DNA of 40,381 bases from the NCBI GenBank assembly GCA_022340545.1, contig JAJDNV010000018.1, positions 1 to 40,381 on the forward strand. The letters run 5' to 3'. Below, one piece after another: positions 1 through 11,100 of the stretch (the stretch's first letter is position 1; each line of letters begins with the position of its first letter). Source of the stretch: Acidobacteriota bacterium. Its GTDB lineage: Bacteria > Acidobacteriota > Vicinamibacteria > Fen-336. A program made the translations under genes and the position numbers. The notes under the pieces were generated by a model. It ran no database searches and had not been told where the DNA came from. It saw nothing but the letters and a program-made list of their open reading frames with translations.

Positions 1-674
1 CCCCCACCCCGGCCCGCCTCGATGAAGCTGTCCTGGGGCCGGGTGTAAAGCGCGTACTTCCCGTCGACGAACTCGGGGTGGAGGACGACGTTGCGCTGCT
101 GGGCCGACCGGGACTTGAGGTCGGGCAACCTCTCCCACTTCACCAGGTCCTTCGTGCGCGCGATACCCGCCTGGGCCACCGCCGCCGAGAGGTCGCCCGC
201 GGATGCGGCCGGATCCCGGCGCTCGGCGCAGAAGACACCGTAGACCCAGCCGTCCTCGTGGACGGTGAGACGCACGTCGTAGATGTTCGTCTCGGCGGCG
301 TCCACCTCCGGCATCACGACGGGGTGATCCCGGAAGCGGAAGCCGTCCACCCCGGTCTCGCTCTCGGCCACCGCGAAGAAGCTCTTCCGATCCGCCCCCT
401 CGACGCGGGCCACGAGGCAGATCCTCCCCTGCCACTCGATCGCCCCGACGTTGAAGGCCGCGTTCACCCCGAGGCGCTCCAGCAGGAGGGGATTGCGCTC
501 CCGGTCGAGGTCGTAGCGCCAGAAGAGGGGCGTGTGGTCCGCGGTGAGAACCGGGTGCTCCCAACGGTCGACGACACCGTTGCCGTCCTTCACCCGCCGG
601 TTCTTCCGCTCGATCAGCTCCAGGTGCCGGTCGATCTTCCGGCGCAGGGTCTTCTCGAAGTCGAAGCGGGGCAT
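1..674 (-). CDS. Glycoside hydrolase family 130 phosphorylase (beta-mannosyl phosphorylase / 4-O-beta-D-mannosyl-D-glucose phosphorylase-like), 3' end truncated by the window
   Basis: Manual reverse translation from ATG at 674: [93 protein letters not shown]..., open to the window edge. The HP(V)LTA.HTP.FWRYDL..E.NP...R.GVNA.FN.GAI pattern is typical of GH130. Not in the ORF track because no stop lies in the window. Confidence 0.8.
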   Translation of the reverse strand, partial: MPRFDFEKTLRRKIDRHLELIERKNRRVKDGNGVVDRWEHPVLTADHTPLFWRYDLDRERNPLLLERLGVNAAFNVGAIEWQGRICLVARVEGADRKSFFAVAESETGVDGFRFRDHPVVMPEVDAAETNIYDVRLTVHEDGWVYGVFCAERRDPAASAGDLSAAVAQAGIARTKDLVKWERLPDLKSRSAQQRNVVLHPEFVDGKYALYTRPQDSFIEAGRGG

Positions 675-729
675 CTCGATCCTCCCCACGGTGCGCGCAC
701 GCGGTGCGCTCCGGCCCAGCCCGCCGAGA

Positions 730-3700
730 CTATGGCCGTCCCGCCGAGGTGTCAACGGACGCTGGGGCCTGTTCGCCCGACCAGGTCGCCTGCCGGCGAA
801 ACCGCGCCGCCAGCTCGAGCGGCACGAGCGGTCGGGCCACGACGCGGGTGTTGTGACGCGCCTGCCGCTCGTCGCGGAGGGCGAGCGCCGGCGGCCGCGC
901 CGACGCCGTGTACGGATAGCTCGTCATGCCGTGGTAGGGCAGCGGCAGGACGACGTCGGGGCTGGCGGAGTTGATGTCCATCTCCTTGCTGAAGCCGTCG
1001 CCCAGCAGCAGGAAGGTCCGCACGTCTCCCGCCCCGGGAGCGGGCAGCGCCGGGAACGAGAGGCTGATCTCGTCCCCGGGCTTCGCCACGACGAACAGAT
1101 CGTCCGTCCCTCTCAGCAGCGTCCGGACGTCGCCCTCCGCGGTGTAGCGGCCCGGCATCACCTTCCATGGCGAGGCCCAGCTCACCCTCGCGTAGTCGAA
1201 GGAGAGGGGGCCCTTGCCGTCCACGAAGGACTCCGCCGAGAACCCCCGCTCGCCGAGGCGTGCCACGACGGGGTCGAGGACGACCGGCTCGAGAGCGGGC
1301 CGGTCCGCTGCCTCCCCCACCGCGATCCGGTCCCAGTAGACGCGCATGTTCGTGACGAGTCGCACCCGGGCCGTGGGCCCCAGCGACACCGAGGAAAGGT
1401 CGACCACCACGGTCTGCGGCCGGCCCACCGGGATCCCGACGTCCGGGACCGCAACCTCCCAGCGTCCGGGCGAGGTCTCCACCTCGAGCCGCGGGGGCTG
1501 GAGCCCGAGGCCCATCTGGGAGGCGGCCACGTTGTCGCTCGAGAACGCGTAGTCGGTCCAGCCGGTGAGCAGGAGGATCCGGTGGGTCGCCGGGAGCCGG
1601 GCGAGATCCAGGGTGAGGGCGTGCTCGGCAGCGTAGCCGCGGATGCGGTGAAGGGCAAAGCCCTCGACGAACCGCTGGTCGGTCGAACGCGCCCGATCGG
1701 TCGCGTCCGCGCCCGAGGCGTCGAGGACACGGGGTACCCGCGCGTCCTTCACGGCAAAGAGGCGGAACTCCTTCGGCGTCCCGGTCATACCCTCGTCGGG
1801 GTAGACCTCGACGTCGGCCGGGTGCTCGACGGCGAGGAGCCGGACCCGGTCGAGGTAGAGCACCTCCTCCAGCTCGTTCGTCACCCGCAGCTCGTAGCGT
1901 CCGTCCCGGGGCCGGAGCTGGGAGGGTGACAGCCGCACGTATTCCACCGGGTCGGGGTGGCTCCGGACTCCCGGGGCCACCCAATAGCCCATCTCGCCCG
2001 CCCCGAGGAAGTCAGTGACAAACGCGAACCGCTCGCCGTCCCAGGCGTAGAGATAGGGACAGGACGAGGGCTTGCGGTCGAGCTCCTGAAGGTGGGTGAC
2101 GGTTCGAGTCCCCTCCCGGGTCACGTTCGGAAACTCGGTCTCGGTCTGGACGATGCCCGAGACCCAGATCACCCGGACGGTGTCGGGGGCGGGGCGGGGT
2201 CCAAGGCCGAAGACGACGTCGGCGGGGGCCGCCATCGGCACCGCGGCCGAGGTCTCGATCTTCTGCTTCAGGCTCCCCGCTCGCAGGGTGACCTTCGCCC
2301 CGACCGCCCCCTCATTGGACACGCGGCCCTCGAGGTCCACCGCGAACGAGTGGTTGAGGCTCCCGCCCTCGTTCACCCACAAGCGGGTCTCGGCCGGCGC
2401 AGCCACTAGGATGTCGGCGTCACCGTCGCCGTCGAGATCGGCGATGCCGAGGGCCGCCGGCCGAGACCGGCGCAGGTCCCCGGGGAAGGTGGGGTCGGTC
2501 ACGTCCGCCCACGTGCTCCCCAGGTTCCGGAAGAGGCGAGGCCCTTGGTCCGTGATGACAAGGAGGTCGAGGAGGCCGTCGTTGTCGTAGTCAAACGCCT
2601 GCATCGCATGGCCCCCCCCCGAACCCTCGGGCCCCGGGGTCAGGACGAAGGCTCCGCGACCGTCGCTCAGGGCCAGGGTGGCCACCGCCCCATCCGTCCC
2701 GAGGACGAGGTCCGGGAAGAAGTCCTTGTTCAGGTCCCCGGCGGCGATGCTGCGGAACGGCCCGCTCGCCTCGAGGCCGACCCGGGCGGCCACGTCCTCG
2801 AAGCTCCCGTTCCTCAGGTTGCGGAAGAGCAGGGGCGCCCGCGCGCGACGTAGCACCACGAGGTCCAGGTCGCGCCCGTTGTCGAAGTCGGTGGGCACCA
2901 CGGCCACGGGCTCACCCTCGACGGCAACGCCGGCCTCGTCGCTCACGTCGGCAAAGGTCCCGTCGCCGTTATTCCGAAGGAGCAGACCGGGCACGAACAC
3001 GTCGAGATCCCCGTCGTGGTCCACGTCGGCGAAGGCGGCGGTGGCGGGGAGGCCCTCTCTTCCCGGAAGGCCGGCCGTCTCCGTGGCGTCCGCGAAGTGT
3101 CCGCCCCCCTCGTTGTGGTAGAGCGCCATCCCCTCCGGCCGCACGACGAGGAGGTCGACCTGCCCGTCGTTGTCATAGTCCCCACCGACCGCGGCCCGCG
3201 CCGGGCCCACCACCCCCGAGGCCGGGGTCACGTCCGTGAACCGGCCCCCTTCGTTCTTCAGGAGGCGCACGGTCTTTCCGCCCGCCTCGACGACGTCGAG
3301 ACGACCATCGCCGTCCAGGTCGGCCAGGGCGAGGGTCACCGCCGAGCCGGCGTCGGCGCGCGAGGGCACGGCCCCTTCGTCCCCGGAACGGAAGCTCACC
3401 TTCGGTGTCCTCCGGTCCACCAACTCGTCCTCGGCCCCGGTCGAGGCGACGGCCTCCGCGTACCGCCCCTGCTCGAGGTAGACCTTCCCGAAGCTGGTGT
3501 GCGCGGGGTTCGCGCGGAGCGCCTGGAAGTGCTTCATCGCCTCCATCGCCTCCTCGCGCCGCCCCGCCCGGCCGAGGGCCATAGCCCGGCTGTAGGCGGC
3601 GGAGGCGTTGACGGGGTCGGCCCGGGCGGCGACGTCGAGCACGGGCAGCGCCTCGTCGTAGCGCCCCTCGTCCACGAGGAGCTGGCCGTACACGAGGTTG

Positions 3701-4122
3701 GCACCAAAGTCGGTGGGATCGGCGGCGAGGACCTTCCGCAGATGGGATGCCGCGACCTGTGGTTCGTCCTCCAGACGCGCGGTCAGGGCGAGGATGTAGT
3801 GGAGGGGGAGCGACTCCGGCTGCCGGGCCAGGGCCTCGGTGGCGGCCGCCTTCGCCGCGGGCAGGTCGGGGATGTAGAAGAGGGCGATCGCACGGTTGAC
3901 CCGGGCGAGCGCGAAGTCGGGATCGGCCTCGAGCGCTCGGGCGAAGGCCTCCGCCGCCTCCTTGTGGTTGTACTGCTCGAGGAAGGCCACGCCCAGGTTG
4001 TTCTCGCGGTAGGCCGCCTCCCGGGCCGCGTCGGTCTCGGGAGCAGCGACAACGACCGCCCACCCCAGCCCCACGGCGAGAAGGAGCAGCAGGACGGCCG
4101 TCGTAGAGTGTCGGATCATCAT
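730..4122 (-). CDS. Secreted TPR + FG-GAP/VCBS (CRTAC1-like) protein with ASPIC/UnbV domain and large C-terminal beta-rich region
   Basis: Start chosen at [28 protein letters not shown] (signal peptide) rather than the longer ORF start. TPR repeats ([30 protein letters not shown]), D.D.DG.LD repeats, and [24 protein letters not shown]/UnbV motif. ATGA overlap with the upstream gene. Confidence 0.8.
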   Translation of the reverse strand: MMIRHSTTAVLLLLLAVGLGWAVVVAAPETDAAREAAYRENNLGVAFLEQYNHKEAAEAFARALEADPDFALARVNRAIALFYIPDLPAAKAAATEALARQPESLPLHYILALTARLEDEPQVAASHLRKVLAADPTDFGANLVYGQLLVDEGRYDEALPVLDVAARADPVNASAAYSRAMALGRAGRREEAMEAMKHFQALRANPAHTSFGKVYLEQGRYAEAVASTGAEDELVDRRTPKVSFRSGDEGAVPSRADAGSAVTLALADLDGDGRLDVVEAGGKTVRLLKNEGGRFTDVTPASGVVGPARAAVGGDYDNDGQVDLLVVRPEGMALYHNEGGGHFADATETAGLPGREGLPATAAFADVDHDGDLDVFVPGLLLRNNGDGTFADVSDEAGVAVEGEPVAVVPTDFDNGRDLDLVVLRRARAPLLFRNLRNGSFEDVAARVGLEASGPFRSIAAGDLNKDFFPDLVLGTDGAVATLALSDGRGAFVLTPGPEGSGGGHAMQAFDYDNDGLLDLLVITDQGPRLFRNLGSTWADVTDPTFPGDLRRSRPAALGIADLDGDGDADILVAAPAETRLWVNEGGSLNHSFAVDLEGRVSNEGAVGAKVTLRAGSLKQKIETSAAVPMAAPADVVFGLGPRPAPDTVRVIWVSGIVQTETEFPNVTREGTRTVTHLQELDRKPSSCPYLYAWDGERFAFVTDFLGAGEMGYWVAPGVRSHPDPVEYVRLSPSQLRPRDGRYELRVTNELEEVLYLDRVRLLAVEHPADVEVYPDEGMTGTPKEFRLFAVKDARVPRVLDASGADATDRARSTDQRFVEGFALHRIRGYAAEHALTLDLARLPATHRILLLTGWTDYAFSSDNVAASQMGLGLQPPRLEVETSPGRWEVAVPDVGIPVGRPQTVVVDLSSVSLGPTARVRLVTNMRVYWDRIAVGEAADRPALEPVVLDPVVARLGERGFSAESFVDGKGPLSFDYARVSWASPWKVMPGRYTAEGDVRTLLRGTDDLFVVAKPGDEISLSFPALPAPGAGDVRTFLLLGDGFSKEMDINSASPDVVLPLPYHGMTSYPYTASARPPALALRDERQARHNTRVVARPLVPLELAARFRRQATWSGEQAPASVDTSAGRP

Positions 4123-5357
4123 CTCCCCTCGCCTGTCAGCGGCCGCAGCCGACCCCGCGCCCAGGCCGCGAGGCCCACCGGACCCTCGTTCTGCCCGAGC
4201 GCGTTCCACCGAACGGTCCCGGCCACACCCGGCCGGGGCGCGAGCGCCCGGACCGCGTCGCGGATCCGCACGCGGTTCAGGCCCGCGCGGCGCACCGCGT
4301 CGGCCGCGAGATGCACCGCGTCGTACGACCAGGCCGCAGCGTGGTCCGGTGGTTCTCTCCAACGATTCTCGTACACTCGAGCGAAAGAATCCCACTCGGC
4401 CGAGGGCTCCCAGAGAAGGGGCACCACGACCCCCTCGGCCGATTCCCCGGCCCGCCGGGCGAAGGCGTTGAGGGCCAGGGTTGGTCCCCCGATCAACGCG
4501 CCCGCGAATCCTCGCCCACGCAGTGCGACCACGAGGCGGGCCGCCGCCTCCGCCGGGGCCAACACGACGATGGCCTCGGGCCGGCTCGTGAGCAGCCGAG
4601 CGGCCAGGGGGCCGAGGTCACCCCCGCGGGGATCGAACTCCAGCAGCGTGGCCGGGGTGAGCCGCCGGGCAGAGAGGGCCCGACGGAGCTCGACGAGGGC
4701 CGCGTGGGCATCGTGCTCCGCCGCCGCGGCGATCGCGAACGGCCCACCGGCCGCCGCCGTGGTCAGGACCCCGGCCAGCACCGGAGCCTGGGCTCGGTCC
4801 GACGGCAGGCAGGAGAACATCCAGGGGACACTCGCCATGTGCGCGGTCTCGTCGGTGCTGCCGCTGCTCACCAACGTGACGCGGGCCTTGAGTGCGACCT
4901 GCTCGGCGAGGTGGGCGGCGGCGCCGTCGATGGCGCCGAGGATGGCCCAGGCGCCGCGATCGAAGACCATCCGCGTGACCTGGACGACCCCCGTTCCCCA
5001 CGGGTTGCTCGACCAGCCGGAGACCAGGCGAAAGGGGCGCCCCTGGTGGCCTCCCTTCTCGTTCAGCTCCTCCAGCGCAAGAATGGCCCCTCGCCAGAAG
5101 TCGCCACCGGTGGGGTCGTCGGGATCGCCGGGGCCAAACCACCCGAGCACGACCTCTTCGACCTCCGGCTCCGGGATCTCGCGGCCGGGTCCAAGGTACT
5201 CGAGGGGAGCCTCCCCCGTCTCCTTGTAGGGCAGAACCTGCGGCAACGTGACGGTGTCCGGCTCCGCGCACCGCGCTGCGGCCGGTCCGAGACTCGCGGC
5301 GACGAACACGCCAAACGCAAGAACCACCCCGACGTGGATCACGGCTCTGGTGCTCAC
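4119..5357 (-). CDS. ABC-type branched-chain amino-acid-like substrate-binding protein (Peripla_BP_6 family), copy 2
   Basis: Signal peptide; EEVVLGWFGPGDPDDPTGGDFWRGAILALEELNEKGG.QGRPFRLVSG...WAILGAIDG fold signature of LivJ/LivK-type binding proteins. Confidence 0.8.
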   Translation of the reverse strand: MSTRAVIHVGVVLAFGVFVAASLGPAAARCAEPDTVTLPQVLPYKETGEAPLEYLGPGREIPEPEVEEVVLGWFGPGDPDDPTGGDFWRGAILALEELNEKGGHQGRPFRLVSGWSSNPWGTGVVQVTRMVFDRGAWAILGAIDGAAAHLAEQVALKARVTLVSSGSTDETAHMASVPWMFSCLPSDRAQAPVLAGVLTTAAAGGPFAIAAAAEHDAHAALVELRRALSARRLTPATLLEFDPRGGDLGPLAARLLTSRPEAIVVLAPAEAAARLVVALRGRGFAGALIGGPTLALNAFARRAGESAEGVVVPLLWEPSAEWDSFARVYENRWREPPDHAAAWSYDAVHLAADAVRRAGLNRVRIRDAVRALAPRPGVAGTVRWNALGQNEGPVGLAAWARGRLRPLTGEGR

Positions 5358-5379
5358 GGTATCGCCGGGACTCGCGGCC

Positions 5380-6870
5380 TCACCGGACGGTCGCAGCCGT
5401 CGCCTGCTCGCGGCTCAGCCGATCTCGCGGGGGGATGTCGCCACGCGGGATCCCCAGATCCTTCCGGGAGTAGTAGACCCATCGCCCGTCCTCGTATCTG
5501 GCCAGATAGGTCTCGGCCACGTCGTCGAGGGCGGCGGAGAGCTGGATGTCACCGGTGACGCCCGGCCAGGGATAGGGCATGTGGGCGATGACGTCGCGGA
5601 TCTTGGCCCGGTTGAGCCCGACGGCCTGTATGGCCCACAGCAGGAGGTTCATGCCGTCGTAGGCGTGGGCGGCGTAGGTCTCGGGCTCCATCCCGAACCG
5701 CTCGCGGTAGGCCCTCCGGAAGCGCTCGAGCCGGGGGCTCTTGCGCTCGGGGTTCCAGGGGAAGCCGGCGATGACCCCCTCTGCATTGTGGCCCGCGATC
5801 TCGGCGAACTCCTCGGAGACCGTGCGGTCGCAACCGAAGAAGGGCTGCTCCATCCCCATCTCACGCATCTGGTTCAGGATGCGAGCCCCTTCCACCGCGT
5901 CGCCCCAGTGGACGACGGCGTCCGGGTTCACCGCCTTCACCCTCTCGAGCTCCAGCGAGAAGTCGGTCTGCCCCACCATGTAGGCCATCTCGATGGGGTT
6001 CGGGTGGCCCATGCGCCGGCTGCTGTCGCGCACCTCGCGGACCCCGAACCGGCCGTAGCGGTTGCTGGCCCGGATGATGGCCACCTTCTGGAGGCCCAGC
6101 TTTCGGTACCAGTAGTCGGCGAGCAGGTAGGCCTGCTGGCGATCGTCGCTGATGACCCGCACCACCCAGGGGATGTTGGTCTCGATGAAGGTGGGGTCGG
6201 TGTCCCCGGAGTTGATGATCACGATCTCGGCCTTGAGGGCCACGCGGATCGCGATGTGGCTGTTGGCCCCGTCGATGGTGCCGAGGATCCCCCAGACCCT
6301 GTCCTTGTAGGCCATCTTCACGATCTCGTTGCCGGAGGCCCCCCACAGCCCGTTGTCGTTGCTCACCACCAGCTCGAAGGGGATCTTGCGCTTGAGATAG
6401 CCCCCCCGCTCGTTCCACTGCTCGACGGCCAGCCGTGCCCCCTGAAGCATGGGAATGCCCAGAGACTCCTCGTGGCTCTTGCCGCCGGTGGCCACCGAGA
6501 CGGTCTGCATGATGGGCCCGATGAAGCCCACCTTGACGGTGTCGAGGTCCTCGGGCTCGGGGATCGCCCGGCCGGCCCCGTAGTACTGCATCTGGAGGAG
6601 GAAGTTCTCCTTCCAGGGCTGCACCCCCCCGAATGGCTCCACGTCGACGGATGTCAGGGCGTAGTTCTCGTCCTTCTGCAGCTCCAGGTCGGGGGCCCGG
6701 TGGGCCCCGGCCGCGTCGATCTTCGCCACGAGCGCCAGGAGCTTGGGGTCGTCCAGGGGGATCCAGTCCGGTCCCTCGCCCCCCGCTCCCGTCTCCCTCT
6801 CGGCCGGGGTGACGGTCAAGGCCGATGCGAGCAGTCCGACCGAGATCGCGAGGATGAGCTGGCGTCGCAT
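5380..6870 (-). CDS. ABC-type branched-chain amino-acid-like substrate-binding protein (Peripla_BP_6 family), copy 1
   Basis: VKVGFIGP...GIPMLQGARLAVEQWNERGG...VWGILGTIDGANSHIAIRVALKAEIVIINSG...YAAHAYDGMNLLLWAIQ; signal peptide. Confidence 0.85.
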   Translation of the reverse strand: MRRQLILAISVGLLASALTVTPAERETGAGGEGPDWIPLDDPKLLALVAKIDAAGAHRAPDLELQKDENYALTSVDVEPFGGVQPWKENFLLQMQYYGAGRAIPEPEDLDTVKVGFIGPIMQTVSVATGGKSHEESLGIPMLQGARLAVEQWNERGGYLKRKIPFELVVSNDNGLWGASGNEIVKMAYKDRVWGILGTIDGANSHIAIRVALKAEIVIINSGDTDPTFIETNIPWVVRVISDDRQQAYLLADYWYRKLGLQKVAIIRASNRYGRFGVREVRDSSRRMGHPNPIEMAYMVGQTDFSLELERVKAVNPDAVVHWGDAVEGARILNQMREMGMEQPFFGCDRTVSEEFAEIAGHNAEGVIAGFPWNPERKSPRLERFRRAYRERFGMEPETYAAHAYDGMNLLLWAIQAVGLNRAKIRDVIAHMPYPWPGVTGDIQLSAALDDVAETYLARYEDGRWVYYSRKDLGIPRGDIPPRDRLSREQATAATVR

Positions 6871-6872
6871 CT

Positions 6873-8093
6873 CTACCTCCCTTCGTCCTCGGCGGCGCCG
6901 TCGCCACCCTCGGCGTGGCCGGCTGCCGCCTCGGCCCCCGGGGCCCCGGGGGCCGGAGGCCCGTACGCGTAGAGCCGTCGCTCCCGCAGACCCGGGTAGT
7001 ATCCCTCACCGATCGCCAGGGCGAGCCCCTCGCCGGTTCCCACCCACAGGTCGTTCCCGTCGATGTCGGCGGCGATGGTGAAGCTGTGGGTGAGGGAGAT
7101 CGGCATGTCCACCAGCTCCACGACCTCGCCGCTCTTGGTGACCCTCGCCCGGCCCCGCCCGGTGTCGGGGTCACGGGTGTAGACGACCCAGGTGTCCCCG
7201 GGCCCGTCGGTGATGATCCCGAGGCCTTTGTCCGTGCAGTAGAGGGCCTCCTGGGCGCTGCGGCCCTTCACGAAGTTGACGAAGTCCGACGGCATCCCGC
7301 CGTCCTGCTCGGCGTAGCCCTTCCAATGCCGCCCGTCGTACCGGGTGCCGCCGAAGTACGTCGAGACCCAGAGGACCCCGTCGACGAAGTCGGCTCCGGT
7401 AGTGATCACGTGGTTGATGCCGTCGTCGCGGTAGAGATCGATCTCCATCTCTCCGTCCGGGTCGACGTACTCCTTCCAGCGCTCGGTCGCGACGTCGAAC
7501 TCGAGGACGCCGCTCCCCCACACCGCCAGGTGGATCTTGCCGTCGGCGTAGTCGACGCCGTAGTTCCAGATCTCCTCCATGGGCGCGTTCTTCTCGGTGA
7601 AGATCGCCCACTCGCCCGTGCGGGTGTTGTAGCGCGAGGCCCCGGCGGTCGTGGCCGCCCAGACGTTGTCGTGCTCGACGGCCACGCCGTAGACGACGTC
7701 GTTCACCAGCCCGCTGTTGAGCTGGTGCCAGTGGTCGAAGCGCCCCCCGGAGAGCCGGGCCAGCCCCCCGCCGAACAGACCAAGCCAGACGTCACCGGTG
7801 TTGGGGTCGACGTCGATGGCGGTGACCGCCCGCCAGGGCAGCCCGTCCTCCTCCTTCCAGGTCTTCACCACCTTCCCGGAAGGCGTGTCGATGAGGGCGA
7901 GCCCGTCCTCGGTGCCCACCCAGACCCGGGGGCCGTCGACCTTGACCGAGTAGATGTGGTCGTTGGGCAGGCCGTCCTCGGTCGTGAAGTGCTTCCACTT
8001 CGTGTAGACGTACGGCAGCTCCTCCGCACCTGCGGCGGGGACAAGAACGAGGACCGCCAGTGCCGCCATCAGCAGTGCGATCCGTGGCTTCAT
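6873..8093 (-). CDS. Exported beta-propeller protein (two-component regulator propeller / Reg_prop-type repeats)
   Basis: Signal peptide; KHFTTEDGLPNDHIYSVKVDGPRVWVGTEDGLALID, LPWRAVTAIDVDPNTGDVWLGLFGGGLARL and similar repeats. Confidence 0.8.
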   Translation of the reverse strand: MKPRIALLMAALAVLVLVPAAGAEELPYVYTKWKHFTTEDGLPNDHIYSVKVDGPRVWVGTEDGLALIDTPSGKVVKTWKEEDGLPWRAVTAIDVDPNTGDVWLGLFGGGLARLSGGRFDHWHQLNSGLVNDVVYGVAVEHDNVWAATTAGASRYNTRTGEWAIFTEKNAPMEEIWNYGVDYADGKIHLAVWGSGVLEFDVATERWKEYVDPDGEMEIDLYRDDGINHVITTGADFVDGVLWVSTYFGGTRYDGRHWKGYAEQDGGMPSDFVNFVKGRSAQEALYCTDKGLGIITDGPGDTWVVYTRDPDTGRGRARVTKSGEVVELVDMPISLTHSFTIAADIDGNDLWVGTGEGLALAIGEGYYPGLRERRLYAYGPPAPGAPGAEAAAGHAEGGDGAAEDEGR

Positions 8094-8119
8094 CTCGAAT
8101 CCTCTCCCATGGAAATGCG

Positions 8120-11100
8120 CTAGAGGGTCTTCAGGTACTCGATCAGGTCGTTGAGCTGGTCCTTCGTCATGTCGTTCGTGACCCCGTGCCGGTCGTAGGG
8201 GTTGTGGCGCGTCCAGATCTCCTCGAGGGTCGGGGCGATCCCGTTGTGCAGGTAGGGGGCGGAGTCGTAGATGTTGTTCAGGTGGGGAACGTCGAAGACC
8301 CCTTCACGATCGAGGGGATGCTGTGTCCCCACATTGTGCTGGGTCCGGTCGGTGTAGTAGGGCGCGAAGTGGCAGTGGACGCACCGCTCGGTCGGCGCGA
8401 GCTCCCGTCCGTCGTTGGCGTACGCCCGCTCGAAGATCCTCTTGCCCCGCCGCTGGGCCTCGGTCAGCTCCGCTCCGAGGGGCCGGTAGCGGTTCGGGGG
8501 CCGAGGCACGGTCACGGTGTAGTCGTTCAGGGCCTGAAGCTCTCCCGGCGTGAAGGGGTCGATGCGCGTGAAGAAGACCGCGAGCCGAGCCCCGCACTGC
8601 CGGGCCAGGCTCACGTTCGTCCCCTCCCACTTGAAGGGGTCGGTGTCGTAGATGCCGCGCAGCGTCCGGTTGTCGACCGGGCTCACGCCGATGCCGTCCG
8701 GCTCGATGTCGTAGGTGAGCCCGTCGACGTGACCGTCGGGGTGGCAGGTGTGGCACGAGAACTGACGCTGGAACGCGATGTTCGCGCTGTGAAAGAGCTG
8801 CTCCCCCCAGCGGATGTGGGTGGCCACCCTCGGTCCTCCGAGATCCACCCGCGCTACCGGCTCCCACGCTTCGGCGTCGATGACGGTGAGCGAGTCGTCG
8901 AGCGCGTTCGCGACCCAGGCCGTGTGCCCGTCCGGCGCGAAGGTGACTCCCCGTGGGCTGTTCTTCGTGGGCACGTGGGCGCTCACGAATGCCAGTGACT
9001 GGCCGAGGTGGTTGGGGAGCACCTCGCGTCGCTCCTCGTCACCGGCCCCGCGGACCAGGGCCACCAGCTTCTCGAGGTCGATGACCGCCACGCTATCGGT
9101 GCCCGAGCTCGTCACCAGCGCCGTGCGCCCGTCCGGCGAGAAGGCAACGTCGGCCACGTCAGCGAAGTAGTGATTGGGCTCGTCGAGCAGAAGTTGATCG
9201 ACGCGCCCGTCCGCCCACAGAAGCCCGATGCCGTTCGTGATCGTCCAGCCCTGGAGGATCCGGGTCATCGGCACCAGGTTCTTGGTTCGGTTGAGGGTGA
9301 CGAGCGCGTAGTCACCGCTCGGATGCCAATCCACCCCCATGAGCAGGTTGGCCCCCGGGACCACCCAGCGGTCGTCGATCCGGCCGTCGGCCCCCACCAC
9401 CGTGACCTCCGACATCGAGGGCCTGCGGAACCCGACGAAACGGGAGAGCGCGTTGGTGACGAGGACGCGCTCGCCCCCGGGCGAGAGGGAGACCGACCAG
9501 GGATCGCGGCTGGCGGGCAACCGCCGTTTCTCTTCGCCGCTCTCGATGTCGATCACCGACACGCTGTCGCCGGCGGTGTTGGCGACGAAGAGCGTCCGGC
9601 CGGTCCGATCGGTCAGCAGCCCGTGGGGTTCATCGCCCACCGGGATCGTCCGGACCACCCGGCGTGCCGCGACGTCGATGACCGACACCGAATCGTCCAG
9701 ACGGTTGCTCACGTACGCCCGGCGACCCTCGGGGCCGAAGGCCACGTCGTGGGCGTGTCCGCCGACCTTGATCTCGGCGACCTTCTGCCGTCTCTTGGCG
9801 TCGACCACCACGACCGTGCCCGAGGATTCGCAGGCCACGTACACCTCGCCCCCGTCCGGGGTGAAGGCGAGGTTGACGGGCGTCTTGTACTCGACCTCCA
9901 GCGAGGCCCGCACCTTCGCTCGGCGCTCCTCTCCGGAGAGGGCCTCGGGGCTGTAGCGAGCCGCCTCGAGGACGCTCTCGGGAACGTCGTGCGCGGCGGA
10001 AACCAACGACCCGCCGTTCGCCCGTGGTCCTCCCCCGTTGTTCCGTCCCGCGTCGGCCGATCCGGACGACGCCAGCGGATGGGCGATGGCCGCGCTCGCG
10101 GCTTCAAAGTCGAAGCCCTTCCCGTGGGCATCCTCGTGGCAGCGGGCACAGGTCTCCTCGGTCAGCGGGAGAAGACCTGCCTTCCGCGCGGCCACGGGGT
10201 CCCGCATGACACCCTCGGGGCTGTACTCGCTCCCCGCCCCGTGGCACGACTCGCAGCCCACACCCTCCATGGGGCTGAACGACTCGAGGGCGGCCACGCT
10301 TCTCCCCCCTCCCGTCACGTGACACCTCAGACAGGCCGGGGACGTCTGTGGGGCCTCGTCGACGCCCATCTCCTTCGCCCGCTGTCGGGCCGCGGGGGTC
10401 GACAGCGACGCGTAGGCTCGAGCGTGGGGGCTCAGGCGCCAGAGGCTGTACTGGTAGCCCATCATCGGCCCGCGATGACATTCCCCGCATGTGTGTGTTC
10501 CGGTGAAGTGGGGGCCGGCGTCGGAGAGTCCCTCGGTCGAGCCCGCCCTCAGCGGGCTCCCCGGGGTCTCGGCTCCCCCCTCCGGGATCGGGTGGGACAG
10601 CCTCTCCCAGGCCTCGTCGACGTCGACCTTCGGCGTGTTGTGGACGGCCACGTGCGAGCCCTTGACGTAGTGGCAGACCTCGCAGTCCCGCTTCGTGAAC
10701 TTGCGCAGCCCCGCCCGCATGGCCGCCTGCGGGTCACCCATCACCAACATGTACTCGCTGCCGGGTCCGTGGCACTTCTCGCACTGCACGCCGTCCTCGA
10801 GGCGGAACCCCTCCACCCGCTCCCACTCCTCGGCGTCGGCGGCGGTGGCGTGACAACCGAGGCAGATGGGCGACTCCTCCGGGACGTCGGTGATCCCCGA
10901 GAGGCGGGCCATCTCCTTGGCCTCGGGCAGGGCCAGGGACGCCCAGGCCTTCGCGTGAGAGCTCAGGAGCCAGTGGCTGTACTGGTTGCCGGTACCGTGG
11001 CCCTCGTGGCATTCGGCGCACGCCAGGGCTCCAACGTAGACCGGCTGCTTCTCCGCCTGAGCGTGGGCGATGGCGCCGGCGACGGCGAACGCCGCTCCCA

